In this document: positions 9,647 to 21,607 of the stretch, piece by piece
Position numbering within the stretch: position 1 is the stretch's first letter
Layout: the number at the start of each line of letters is the position of its first letter
Source: Drechslerella dactyloides
Taxonomy: Eukaryota > Ascomycota > Orbiliomycetes > Orbiliales > Orbiliaceae
Direction: 5' to 3'
DNA length: 64,000 nucleotides
Assembly: GCA_020064725.1 (NCBI GenBank)
Contig: JAGTWJ010000017.1
Location: 1,736,001-1,800,000 of the forward strand
The notes under the pieces: model-generated
The model's input: the letters and a program-made list of their open reading frames with translations, nothing else
Databases searched by the model: none
What the model was told of the DNA's origin: nothing
Program-made: the position numbers and the translations under genes

Positions 9647-12611
9647 ACGTGCACGATAAGCGACCGGGCCGGACAAGCGACCGGGCCACCTCGCTACCCT
9701 ACCCTGACAAAATTACTAGCTACACTGCTACTAGCGCTTAGTTTCCCAGCCTAGAACCAGGAAATTATTTATTTGGATTTTGAAGATGTCTGCTGGTATG
9801 TTTGAATATTATGGCCAGGCTTGCTGTAGTTACTATAATGATATATATATATAGTAGTAGCCTCTGGCTAGGGGGTATACTGGTACTTTAAAGATATTGG
9901 TGATATAACTATATTATCTATAGTATTATTATATATTAGTTTATTAGCTTGGTATATAGTGAGTGTGTTCTTATATTATATATACTATTTTTTTAGTTTC
10001 TGGTGCTTATTTAGTAACTTATTTGTAGAGTGGAGTGTTGTGTTTTTTATATATATAAGCACTATTTGATGTATTATTGTTTGTGTTTTTTTAGATAGCT
10101 AATCTATAGTAGCTAGTAGTGATGTAGGAGAACTGATCTGATATTGGGTAATTTGATTTTTAATTAGGCCTGCTTGTAGGCTGGCTTCTGTTGGGTTTAA
10201 TGGTGTTTTTGTTGTTTAGATAGTAGCTGTATTTGTGGTATTTAGATATAAATTTACTAATATAACTACTAACGTATTCCACAAGCGAGCGAACACCCCA
10301 AGTGAGCGAACACCCCAACACCCCACCAAAACCTTTTTATTAATATTCTAATTAATATCTCTTAAAAAATTATAAAAAAAATATCTTTCAACTAATATAA
10401 ATTAAAATCAATTCATTATATTTTTTTACATTTTTTAAATATAAAAATAAATTAATAATAATTAATTTAAAATTTTTAAAAAACAGCATATAATCTTAAG
10501 TGTTTGCCAGTAAATATCTTTATTATATATAAATAAAAATCTTTAAAAATAAGAAATCTATTAAATAAATATATAATCTAGGCCTGTACAAAACCTCTAT
10601 CTATTATATTAAAAATTAAGATTTATAGATTTTGCTAAAGTTAGCACAACACACTGACTACACACTAGCTATTTTTTATTATAATTATATATAAAAATAT
10701 AATAAAAAAAATCCTAAAATTTTTTTTTAAATTAAAGTAAATTAATATTTTATTTTATAATTTTTTTTAAATTTTTTTAATAAAAATTCAATTTTTTATA
10801 AAATTTTATTATAAAAATTAAAAATATTGATATTAAATTATATAATATATAAAAAAAATTAAAAAAATAAAAATAAAAAAGTTTTAATATATTAAATTCA
10901 AATTTATTTTTTTAATTTTTTTAATTATATTTATGTATAATTATTTTAAAAAAATAGTTAGTGTGTTGTGCCAACTTTAGCAGAGTTTCTAGAACTTAAT
11001 TTTATTATTATAAATAGTAGCTTTAAACAGGCCTAGATTATATCATTATTTATTAGATTTTTAATTTTTAAAGATTTTCGTTCGTAAATTATTTAGATAT
11101 TTAGAGTCAAACAATAAAAAAATGTGTTGTTTTTAACAATATTTAAAATAATTATTATTAATTTAATATTAATATTAAAAAATAAAAAAAAATACTAATT
11201 AGATTATTTTAAACTATTATTTAAAGAAGTAATTTTTCTATAATTTTATAATAAATATTTATTAATATATTAATAAAAAGGTTTTTGGTGGGCTGGGGGG
11301 GTGTTCGCTCGCTTGGGATGTTCGCTCGCTTGTGGAATACGTTAGTAACTGTATATTTAGTTTTGATAGAATTTTATTAGGGTTGTAAGGTATAATATTA
11401 GTGCTAATAAAGCTATTGTGTATGTTTTTTGGTGTTATTGTGGTAGTAAATGTTTTGTAAAATCTAGAGAAGAATTTTAGCTTGGAGATATAGTTAATAT
11501 ATATATATATTAAGTTTTTTATTTGATAGTTATATACTTGTTTTAATGGTTTAAAGTAGCTAATATCCAATAGCTGAAGAAGGTGTGAAGAATGTAGTGG
11601 TATATAGATTATAATAATCTTATACTTTTAATAATAAAGTTTAAAAGTAGCTGAGTGATGATTTTTGTGATTATCTAGGACTAAGAGTTGGTAGTTTAAA
11701 ATATAATGTTGTGTTGTAAATTTGTTGAAGTATTTTAGCTATTTGAGGGCTAGCTTATTTGTTGTTTAGTTGTTATTAGAAAGTGTGATCACCTAATTTT
11801 TTGGTAGTTTTGTTTCTGTATACTAGTTTGTTAGGTGGTATTGCCTAATAAGGATAATAAATGGTGGTATTATATAGTTTTCTGTTTTTATTTTCTGAAT
11901 AATTATTACTTATTTGTGGTTTTTAGGTTGTGTTAGTTTTATTTTATTGTGTATTTCTGCATCTGTAATAATAGTAGTTGTAGATATTATGCTTATTGTG
12001 AAGCCTGTTTTGTTAAAGTTATAGATGTTGCTGTTTGTAATGCTGTACTTGTATTTTATAGTCTTTATTAGTTAAAATTATTTGTTGATAAATGTAAAGT
12101 CTTTATATTTTACTTACTAATAATTGTATTTTTTAGATAGATGTGTCTGTAGTTTTGGGTGGTGTTTAATAAAGTTATTGGCTTATTTTTTACTGATATA
12201 TTATATACTATTACTGCTATGTGTTGATAGTAGTTGGTTGGCTATATCTTTCATATTACTAAGCTTGGGGTGAAAAGAATATATATATAGCTTAAATATA
12301 TACTGAATAATAATATCCTCTTTTAACTGTATAAGATTCCATGATTTAGGGTGGCTATCTATTTTTGTAGCGTGGCCACTACACTAGTAGGTGAAGGTGG
12401 TTTTAGGGATACTATATAACTTTGTAGTAGTCTGAATGTTTAAATTTTTATTTTTTTTAAAAACTTTAGAAACTAAAATAATACAGGATTTAGTTGTAGA
12501 AGTAATTATTATGGTAGTGGTAGTGGTATGTGCTAATAATGGAGAGAAAAGGTGTGTAGACAGCGTGTGTGGTCCGGTCGCTTGTCCGGCCCGGTCGCTT
12601 ATCGCGCACGT
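9647..12611 (-). mobile_element. Fot1/pogo-like transposon T2, carrying a nested foldback
   Basis: Transposon of 1,892 bp once the nested foldback and its TA duplication (10272-11344) are removed. TA flanks at 9645-9646 and 12612-12613. Its inverted repeats are a separate variant: outer ACGTGCACGATAAGCGACCG and a duplicated half-site core CCGGGCC, kept with all CpGs. The transposase remnant is on the minus strand, with C-terminal motifs near 11340-11570 and the N-terminal part near 12230-12530. In 12436-12618 a plus-strand frame is only the antisense of this. T2 lies inside a Copia remnant. Confidence 0.88.
10272..11342. mobile_element. Foldback element FB-1 (1,071 bp), nested in T2
   Basis: Non-autonomous element flanked by TA (10270-10271 and 11343-11344). 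Its ends are of the ACGTATTCC / AAGCGAGCGAACACCCC type, so a T1/T3/T10-like transposase could move it. It is non-coding. The two halves are imperfect inverted copies of each other: AGGCCTGTACAAAACC at about 10579 with GCTAAAGTTAGCACAACACA near 10630-10650 on the left, and their reverse complements near 10965-11035 on the right, around an AT-rich centre. It is nearly identical to FB-3 at 45968. Confidence 0.85.
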
Positions 12612-12613
12612 TA

Positions 12614-14290
12614 TTTAAATTTAATAAGATACTACTCTTTAAATTATTAAAGATATAATATTATAGATTAAGCTATTTCTATCTTAAAATAGTTAAGAAA
12701 ATCCTAAATTTATTAAGAATAGAGGATTATATCCTACTAAATAAAATAAACTATATCTATAAATTATATATATATAACAAATAAACTACAATATCTAATA
12801 AAATATTAATTTATTAAAAAGTATTAAAACTATTAAAGCTCTTTTATATAAACTTAATAAAACTATAATAAATAGCTACTCTTTAAAATAAATATAAAAT
12901 AAAAAATTTTAATAAACCAATAACCTTTTCAATAAAACATATTTTTATTATAATAGATAATTATTCTAGTTATAAATAAATTAGATTTTATTTTATAAAA
13001 ATTAAATTCAAAAACAAACTAATCCAACTAATTATTATAAAAAAAGATATTTAATTTAAAAAATACTCAGGCTTAAAATAAATAATATATAAGAATTTAT
13101 CTTTTTTAATATAGAGGACTTCTATTCTAACTAAAAAATAAAACTTAAACTAAATATTTTCTATAATAATAAATAGAATAACAAGACTAAAAAAGCTAAC
13201 CACTCTATCAAAAAAATAAATAGCTCTATATTAATAAAATTTAGCCTACTAAAAACATTCTAAATAAAAATTTTAAAAACTATATCCTTAATAAATATCT
13301 TATAAATTAAAGAAAATCCTTTGAAAATAAATAGAATTTATTAATAATATTTTAAAAAAGATTAATAAATTTAGTTTTAAAATATAATAACCTCTATTTT
13401 TTAAATATTATATATATATTATTATTTTTTTAAAAAAAAACCTAAAATTTTTTTTTAATAAAATATATAAAAATAATAAACTAATTTAGAATATAGGATT
13501 TTTTTAAAAAAATAATCTTTATAGTAAAAGATATTAAAATAATAGGAAATCTCTTTTTTATAAAAAAAAAATTATAATTTCTACTTTAGAAACTAAAAAA
13601 AGCAGTTATTAAAAAAGTTATTTTTTAATAAAATATAATTTACTAATAAAAAATATATAGTAATAAAAAAAAAGAAAGATTAACTAAAAGATAAATTTAA
13701 ATAAATAATTATAAATAAAATAAAAGATAATTTAATTAAAAGAATAAAAAAGGAAATTAAAAAAAATATTATAATTATTTTTCTAGTTTTTTAAAAATTT
13801 AAAAAGATATTAAAATATATTTTAATAAATATATCTTTTATTTTAGAAGGTATAGGGAAGATATAATTATAGTAGATAATTAATAATTTTTTTAATTTTA
13901 TATAGAATAAAAAATCTCTATTATAAAATAAAATTTAAAAAGATTAATTTATAAATTAAGAGTATATATTACTAAAATAATAAATCTTATAAATTAAATT
14001 AAATTTAAAAATATAGAAATTATTTTAAAAGTTTCTAATACTATTAAATAATAAAAAAAAATTAATAAAAAAATTAATTTTCTTAAAAAAAATAAAATCT
14101 TTATAAAAATTAATTAGATTTTAGTTAAAGTAAAATAAATAGAAACTAGATAGGTTTTTAAAAAAAAATATAAATTAATAAAAGTATTTTGTATAAAATA
14201 AGATTAGTTATTAAAAAATATAAATAAAAATATAGTATATATTATATAAAGATTTATATTTTAATAATAAATTTATATATTTTTAAAATA
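12614..14290 (+). pseudogene. Copia polyprotein remnant, gag-pre-integrase and integrase (right part)
   Basis: Continuation of the frame cut by T2. About 12655-12800 reads YYRLSYFYLKIVKKILNL then RIEDYIL...INYIYKLYI, which matches the gag-pre-integrase domain (WHRRLGHxxxxxxxK...CxxC, with Cys now Tyr). About 13120-13280 reads NIEDFYSNQ...LNIFYNNK*NNKTKKANHSI, which corresponds to the integrase block with TPYxPxQNGxxERxNRTI. Upstream, KFKNKLIQLII-like residues fit the integrase core. Stops are frequent. No convincing RT was found before the LINE begins near 14295, so the 3' half of the Copia element is lost or unreadable, and no LTRs were recognised. Confidence 0.6.
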
Positions 14291-14324
14291 ATATTAACTT
14301 TGATAGTAAGTATAGATTTATATA

Positions 14325-14573
14325 ACGTATTCCACAAGCGAGCGGACCACACAAGCGAGCGGACCACCCCATATAAACCAACACCCTACCAAAACACTTT
14401 TTATTGATAACTTAATCAATAATTAATTTAAAATTAGAATAAAATTAATCTTGTTTATATAAACTATTACAAATCTAAAAATATTTTTTTAAATTTTTTT
14501 TATATTAAATTAAAGAAATATACAAGGGGGGTGGTCCGGTCGCTTGTCTGGTCCAGTCGCTTATTGTTGACGT
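14325..14573. mobile_element. 249-bp MITE, copy M1
   Basis: Miniature inverted-repeat element with TA flanks (14323-14324 and 14574-14575), nested in the inverted 5' part of LINE copy 2. The left end is ACGTATTCCACAAGCGAGCG with GGACCAC cores. The right end, read inward, is ACGTCAACAATAAGCGACTG with GGACCAG and GGACCACC. No coding capacity. All six copies in the window are exactly 249 bp. CpG is retained. Confidence 0.88.
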
Positions 14574-15499
14574 TATTACTTATTTGGTTTAAATATAATA
14601 TCTATTAAATTTATTTCATCCAATAACAAGTTAGTGAGTAAATCCATTGGTTAAAATAGATTTACCTAAAAGTGGTGTTTTTAATATTTTTAACATTGCC
14701 CCTGATTTTTATATATGTAGATAATTATAAATTTTTGATATATTGTTATTGTGATTATAAAATCATAATTATAAATTAGATTACACATTTAATATATTTT
14801 ATTAAGTTTTTTCAAGCACTTTTGAATAATCTAATTTTTATTGTGTTTCGTTGATTTTGTCAAATGATATGAGAGGCTTTTTATTTTTCTAATAACAATT
14901 TAATATTAATTACACACCAAAATACAAAAAACAAAAACATCCTCAAATATAAAAAAGAAATATACAAAAAATTAATTAAAATAGACCAATATATCTAAAA
15001 ACTAACAAAGATAATAAAATAAAGATTTATAATAATATATAGAATCCAAATAAATTAATTTTAAAATAAGAAGTAATTAATTATTTTAAAAAAACAAAAT
15101 AAAAAATAATAATATTTATAAACTAGTAAAAACACTAAAATAGTTAATACCAGAAAATAGACAAATAAATAAATTTTATTTTTCTATAATATTAATAATA
15201 AAAATAATAGAAATAATAAAATAAATACTATATAATAAAAGATTATTTTTAAATAGAGAATTCCTAAAAACAAAGAAATATTATTTTATATATTTAAAAA
15301 ATCAATATATAAACTACCAAGGTTTTAAACATTTAACTATAATATATATATTTATAAATATATATAAAATATATTTTTTAGAATATAAAATATACTAATA
15401 TAAATATAATAAATATAATATAAAAAGCAGAATATATCTATATAATATTTTAAAATATATTTATTATAAAAGAGAATATATAATAAATTTATAAAATTA

Positions 15500-18400
15500 T
15501 AAAAAATTAAAAATATTAAAAATAAAATTTAATACAACTTAAAAATAAAATTAAAACCAAGACTAAAACCACAACTAAAATAATAATATTTAAATTATTT
15601 TAATATAGAATAAAATAAAATACATACAATATAATTATAATATATTATCTAATATAATATAAGGTATTTTAAATTCTATAATAAATAAAATAGATATTTT
15701 ATTTTTATAAAAATCATAGATTTTGAAAAAATTAATAATAATAAATATTAATAGTTTTATATTATTAATACTAAATATAATAAAAAGATTAAGAATAATT
15801 ATATATTATTTTAATTTATTCTTATATAAAATTAATAATTAAATAGACTTAATTAATAATAAAAATTACCAAATTATTAATATTAAATTAAAAGAATTTA
15901 GTAAAATCTAAATAATTAATATCTATAATAAAAAATACTAAACAGATTAAAATAACAAATTATATACAATAAAAAGATTATTTAATAAAATAATTAAATT
16001 TATCAATAAAAAGTGTTTATTAATTGGAGATTTTAATATCTATTATTATTTATAGAATTCTAAGTACAGGAAAAATATTCAACACAAAAAATTAATAAAT
16101 ATTATTAAAAATAAAAATCTATATTTAATAAATAATTCTAATATTCTAATTTATTATTTTAACAAAAAGAAGAACTCATCTATTTTAAATTTAATATTCA
16201 TAACAACTCAAATAAATTTATTTATTAGAAAATAAACAATAAATAATAATTTAAATACAAAATCAAACTATAAAATTATCTTATTTAATATATATTTTTA
16301 AAATAATAATTATTTAGTTAATAACCCATTATTAATAAATAAATATAATTGGAATAAAATTAATTGGGAGAAATTTTAAAAAATATTATTAGATTTAAAT
16401 AAAAATCTAGATTAAAATAATAACTGGAACAAATTATTATTTACCTTAAATAATAATAATAATAATTTAGAATAAAATTTAAAGCAGGCTATAAATTTAT
16501 TTTAATAAAATATAATTAATATAATAGAAACATTAACACCAAAATTAATTATAACATTAAAATCAAAAGTTTGGTAGAATAATAAAATAAATATACTAAA
16601 AATAAAAATATAGTAAGCAAAAAAACAATAAAAACAAAATAAAATCTAGGAATAATAGAATTTATTTAAACTTAAACAAAATAATTATTTCAGAATAATA
16701 AGAAGAACTAAAACTAAAAAATAAACAGACTTCTTAATAAACACAAAAAATAAAAAAATCTTCAAAATATTAAATTATATAAAATTATTTAAAATACAAA
16801 AAATACTAAATCTAGATTTTGAAAATAATCTAACAACAAGTTTTAATAAGAAAATATAAATATTTTGAAAAATATTATTTTTAAAACCACCAAATTACCT
16901 GGAATCTAATAATTTATTTGAAATAAAAGAACAAATAATCAGAAACACAATTAAATAGAAAAAAATTATAAATAAAGAAATTAAAAAAACTATTTTCACA
17001 TCAAATTCAAAAAAAGCACTAGACCCAGATGGAATTAATTTTTTATACTTAAAAGAAGCATATAAAATAATACTAGAGAAATTTAATAATTTATTTAAAA
17101 GATTATTAAACTATAGATACTATCTAATATATTTTAGATAAGTAATTAGAGCAATTCTACCAAAATCTAATAAACTAGATTATAACATTTTGAAAGTTTA
17201 TAAAATTATAAGTCTTTTAAACTACTTAGGAAAAATATTAAAAAAAATAATAGTTATAAGATTAGTATATATTTTAAAAATAAGAAATATTCTATATTAT
17301 AAATAAATTAGAGGTAGAAAACAAAGATTAACTATAGATATTATATTATTTTTAATATATAATATAGAAAATATAAAATTAAAAAAGCTTAAAATCTTTA
17401 TATTATTCTTAAATATAAAAGAAGCTTTTGATAATATTTTAAAAATAAGATTAATTAAAATTATTAAAAATATAAAATTTTTAAAATAATTAACTAATTA
17501 GATTAAGAATTTTATATTAAATAAATAAATTAAGCTTACTTTCAATAGATAAATAAAAAAATTAAAACCAGTTGAAATAAGAATACCTCAAAGTTTACCT
17601 ATATCTTTGATTTTATTTTTATTATATTTAATACTATTATTTAAATAATTAAAATAAAAATATAATAATATCAAAATATTAAATTATATTGATAATATTA
17701 TTATTATTATAATTAATAAATCAATAAAATTAAATAACGTCAACAATAAGCGACTGGACCAGACAAGCGACCGGACCACCCCCCTTGTATATTTCTTTAA
17801 TTTAATATAAAAAAAATTTAAAAAAATATTTTTAGATTTGTAATAGTTTATATAAACAAGATTAATTTTATTCTAATTTTAAATTAATTATTGATTAAGT
17901 TATCAATAAAAAGTGTTTTGATAGGGTGTTGGTTTATATGGGGTGGTCCGCTCGCTTGTGTGGTCCGCTCGCTTGTGGAATACGTTATAATAAATTTAAA
18001 AAATATATTAGAAACTATATTTAATTAGACAAAAAATAATATAATAGCCTTTAATAATATAAAATTTAAATTAATATATTTCTATTTTAATTTAAAGAGA
18101 AATAATAATAATAGAAAATATAATTTAATTTTACTAAATAAAATAATAATTAAATTATTTAATATAATTAGATAGCTTGGAATTTATTTAAACAAGAATT
18201 TAAAATTTAAATTCTATATTAAAAATAAATTAGTAGTTGTAAACCAAATATTTAATTATATTAAAAATTTAGCAAATTCAGAAAAAAGATTAAATTTAAA
18301 AGTATTAATATAATTATATAAAAGCTGTATTTATTTTGTTTTAAATTTTAATACCAAAATTTAATAAAAAAATTAAAAATTATTTTTAAAAGATTTTAAT

Positions 18401-19380
18401 ATCTTATAAAATAAAATAATTAGAAAAATTAATAAAATATATAAAACAACATTAATTTATTTATTGGAAATTAAAGCTTTTATTTTGCTATTAGAAATTA
18501 GGTTTAATAATCTATAAAAATAATATATTTTAAAATTATTATATCTTAATAAAAATTATTTAATTAAATTAAGAATACTAGAATTGGTCCCACCAGAATT
18601 TTATTTTGGTAAAAAAAAAGATATTTAATATTTAAAATAATATAAAAATAAAAACAATAATAATAAAAATAAAATATATCAAATTTTATTAAATTTTATT
18701 CTATCAAGAATAAATTATCTAATTATTCTATACACTAAAATTAAATATATTAATATAGAAATAAACTCTCTATAAATTAAAAATAATATTAATATAAATA
18801 TTAGTAAAAAATTAAAAAAAATAAAAACAAGATAATATATTATAAATAAATTAAAATTAAACTTAAAAAAGAATTTAATTATTTATATAGATAATTCTTT
18901 ATTAAATTTAAAAAGAGATATTAAATTAATAGGTGCTAGTATATATAATGAAATTGATAATAAATTAATTTTTAAAATAAAAATTAGTCTAGAAGATTTA
19001 ATAGAAGTATATAATACTAAATTAATTACTATATAAATAGTTTTTAAAAAAGTATTAAAAATATTATTATAGAATAAAAATATAAATAATATATATTTAT
19101 ATTTAAATAATTAAGCTATAATATAAAGAATAAAATTATTATATTTTAGATTAAATCAAGATATTATTAAAGAAATATAGGATATTAATGGAGAGCTAAA
19201 TGTTAATAAAATAAAAATATATATAAATTGGTGCTCTAGATATAATAATATATATGGAAATAAAAAAGTAGATGGATTAGTGAAATTAGGTGTTAAAATT
19301 TTTAAAAAAAGCCTATATAACTCTTTTGCATATCTAAAAAAACAAAATAAAATAAAAAATTTAATAGAATAGTAAGAATA
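15500..19380 (+). pseudogene. LINE ORF2 remnant: AP endonuclease, RT, RNase H (copy 2)
   Basis: Decayed ORF2 split by a MITE at 17737-17985. The AP-type endonuclease at about 15750-16230 reads KCLLIGDFNIYYYL near 16010-16055 (family form LGDFNxHH), then SSILNLIF near 16180-16200 (family SxIDLxF). It is followed by an RT with TSNSKKALDPDGINFLYLK near 16998-17040, better kept than in copy 1, and YIDN at 17685-17696, where the second catalytic Asp has become Asn by a single G-to-A change. After the MITE comes RNase H: YIDNSLLN near 18882-18905, and INWCSRYNNIYGNKKVDGL near 19225-19280, the IYGNxxxD block. Many stops make it inactive. Confidence 0.82.
17737..17985. mobile_element. 249-bp MITE, copy M2 (reverse), nested in LINE copy 2
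   Basis: Same family as M1 in the opposite orientation, TA on both sides (17735-17736, 17986-17987). It interrupts the RT domain about 40 bp after the YIDN box. It is almost free of RIP-type changes although the LINE around it is full of them, so it arrived later or is too short to be recognised. Confidence 0.88.
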
Positions 19381-20135
19381 ATGGTAAAAATATAAAAAAA
19401 AAAGATAGATTACAATAATCTACCAAAATTTAAAAGAAATAAAATATTGTAAAATAGTAATATTAAATTTATTTTATCAATAATATAATTAAGAATAAAA
19501 TACAATATATTCAACAATTATTTATATAAAATACTAAATTTAAATATTCTAAATAAATATTATAATTATAGTATTATAATACAAACACCAAAACATCTTA
19601 TTATAAAATATAAATATTATAAAAAAAAGAGAAAAAAGATAAAAAAAAAATTAGGGAAAATACTATTTAATTTTAATACATTATTATTTACTAAAAATAG
19701 ATTAATATAAATAAAAAAATATTTTAATAATACAAAAATACTCTTTAAAAAAAAAAATAATTATAAAATTAATATTAATAATAAAATTAGATAAAATAAT
19801 CTTAAGAAAAATTAAAAATCTATCAATTAATATTATTAATATTAAATAAGATAAATTACAATAAACAACAAAAATAAATATTATAAATAATACAAAATAT
19901 ATCTACTTAAAAAGAAGAAAATAAAACAAAAAAAAAAAACTAAAGAAAATTAAAAATCTTTAAAATAATATTTAAAATTAATTAATTAACTAATTAATTA
20001 ATTAATAACAAAAGAAACAAAGAAAATATATATATGTATTAATTTTCATTTATACACATTTTATATTTAATTTTCTTCCACCTGCCATAACCGAAAGGTT
20101 GCATGCAGTATGATTCATAATAATAATAATAATAT

Positions 20136-20231
20136 TAAAATAGCTCCTAGGAGAGACTCTCTCTCTCCCTTATCATCAATACATACTCTATCCATAGTCT
20201 ACAATTCTGTTTTCCCCAAAAAAATATATTA
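20136..20231. other. Short less-mutated flank after the LINE tail
   Basis: About 95 bp between the LINE tail and E3 that keep C and G, for example CTCCTAGGAG (a 10-bp palindrome), AGACTCTCTCTCTCCC and TTCTGTTTTCCCC. No gene or element was recognised. It may be original host sequence. Confidence 0.4.
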
Positions 20232-20736
20232 CTAGAAGGCCGCGTTGCGGTACTTAAACCCGACTGAAAAGCTGATTGCTGATTTGGTAACTTTTTAATT
20301 AATTTATTAATTATTTTTTACTTTATTAATTATTTTTTAATTTATTAATTATTTTTTAATTTATTAATTGTCTTCAGTCGGATTTATTACTTAATTTTTT
20401 TAATTAAAAGTGAAATATCTCTTTTATTATTTAATTAAATTATGTGTTTTGGGGGTAAAACGTTAATATTACGTAATAATCTATAAATAAGTTTTATTTA
20501 TTTTGTGTTGTTGTGTTGTTTATATATATATAGGTTTGTCTGTTTGTTTATTACTATTTTTGTATAATAGGTGTGGCTGTGGCTGTGGCTGTGTTATAGG
20601 CGCGTGGCTGTGCTGTTGCCAAGAATGCCAAGAAACAACACATTTTTTGCAGGCTATCACTGGGCAAAATTTGCTGGTAGGCTTTCCTTGCGCACACCGG
20701 GGAGTATAAAGTTACCCCCTCCTTTTCAGTCGGGCA
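20232..20736 (-). mobile_element. Short non-autonomous Helitron-like element E3
   Basis: A 505-bp member on the minus strand, starting TGCCCGACTGAAAAGGAGGG and ending CTTCTAG, with flanking A and T. The 3' stem is the GCCGC/GCGGC type with one transition (ACCGC-AAC-GCGGC). The inner part has AAGAAACAACACATTTTTTG (the AAAAATGTGTTG block seen in many members), a run of TGGCTG repeats near 20575-20620 and TTAATTATTTTTT repeats. Three small overlapping frames at 20503-20774 fall inside it, on both strands, and are not genes. Confidence 0.72.
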
Positions 20737-21032
20737 TATATAATATACACTACCTAAATATACCAATTTATTAAATCAAATTCCACCAAAATAGTATTTG
20801 TTTAGTATATTTATATTTCTCCTTATTTTTATTACTAATTATTTTTAGATAAAAACACATACTCATCCTTAATAAATATTCTAGTATAGATATCTTTTTT
20901 TAACTACCAATAATAAATTTTTTAGTTACTCACATTCATATAATTAATATAATAGCTAAAAAAAAAATTATTTTTAATATTAAATCTAGTTTTTAAAAAA
21001 GTAAAACTATAATCTTAGAATTTATTTCTAAA
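20737..21032 (-). other. Degraded sequence, possibly part of the neighbouring Helitron
   Basis: About 300 bp between E3 and E4, poor in G. The minus strand gives an interrupted frame, with no domain recognised. Its position left of the Helitron protein remnant at 21608 allows it to be a downstream part of that gene. Confidence 0.25.
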
Positions 21033-21607
21033 TGCCCGACTGAAAGGAGGGAACTAGTTAAACCCCCCCATATGTATACCAAACCCCGCTATATAGCAAA
21101 ACTAGTAATAATAACCCCTAAAAAATATATTATTTTTTATAAACTTAGAAATTTTTAATACAAAATTTTTATATATAAAGTACTTAGAAAGATTTTGATA
21201 AAAATTAAATTTTTAAATTTTTAAATTTTTTTTTTAAAAAATAATAATAATAATATAATATAACAACACAACAATATAAAATAAATTAAAACTTATTTAT
21301 AGATTATTATATAATATTAAAGTTTCACCCCCACAACACATTATTTAATTAAATAATGAAGGAGATAATCCACGCTCAGCATTCATAAAGTAAGTTTTAT
21401 AGAAAATCCATATATAAAATTAATTAAAAAATAATTAATTAAAAAATTAGTTATAAAATCAGGCCTTCAGGAGGGGCTGGCGAAAGCAACAGAGTCACCG
21501 AAGCCGGGCCTGACTGAAGGCCTTATATAATATATATATATTATAATAGACGTATCTATACAGCTAAGTTTCAGTCGGGTTTAAGTGCTGCGCAAGCAGC
21601 CTTCTAG
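21033..21607 (+). mobile_element. Short non-autonomous Helitron-like element E4
   Basis: A 575-bp member on the plus strand: start TGCCCGACTGAAAGGAGGG, 3' stem GCTGC-GCAA-GCAGC, end CTTCTAG, flanks A and T. It holds the inner block with CACAACACATTATTTAATTA and GGAGATAATC. It also carries a 64-bp strongly folded insert at 21461-21524 that recurs in E12. Confidence 0.75.
21461..21524. other. 64-bp structured hairpin in E4
   Basis: AGGCCTTC at the left pairs with GAAGGCCT at the right. Inside, GGGGCTGGC faces GCCGGGCC, and a core pairs around an AGA loop. The copy in E12 (49875-49938) has the same length and differs only by C/T and G/A changes. Two of the changes here weaken the inner stem, as expected if this copy was hit by RIP. 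Confidence 0.7.

Larger units (their letters stand above)
14295..20135 (+). mobile_element. Tad1-like LINE copy 2, with inverted 5' end and two nested MITEs
   Basis: Second LINE of the family, plus strand, with the same 3' block and AAT tail at 20080-20135. Its left end is rearranged: about 14295-14893 is the 5' terminal part in reverse (matches 3830-4163 directly), and from 14895 the element reads in sense, with about 400 bp missing between. MITEs of 249 bp interrupt it at 14325-14573 and 17737-17985. The coding part is heavily G-to-A mutated. It shows the endonuclease domain that copy 1 lacks in this window. Confidence 0.85.

Noticed and set aside
7561..14290. LTR pair for the Copia remnant
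   Set aside because: I could not find a direct repeat of LTR length flanking it. The right side is cut by the LINE and the left by short Helitrons and T1.
20503..20774. Three small frames on both strands rich in Cys, Gly and Leu
   Set aside because: They arise from TGGCTG-type repeats inside E3. Overlap on both strands and lack of any motif argue against genes.
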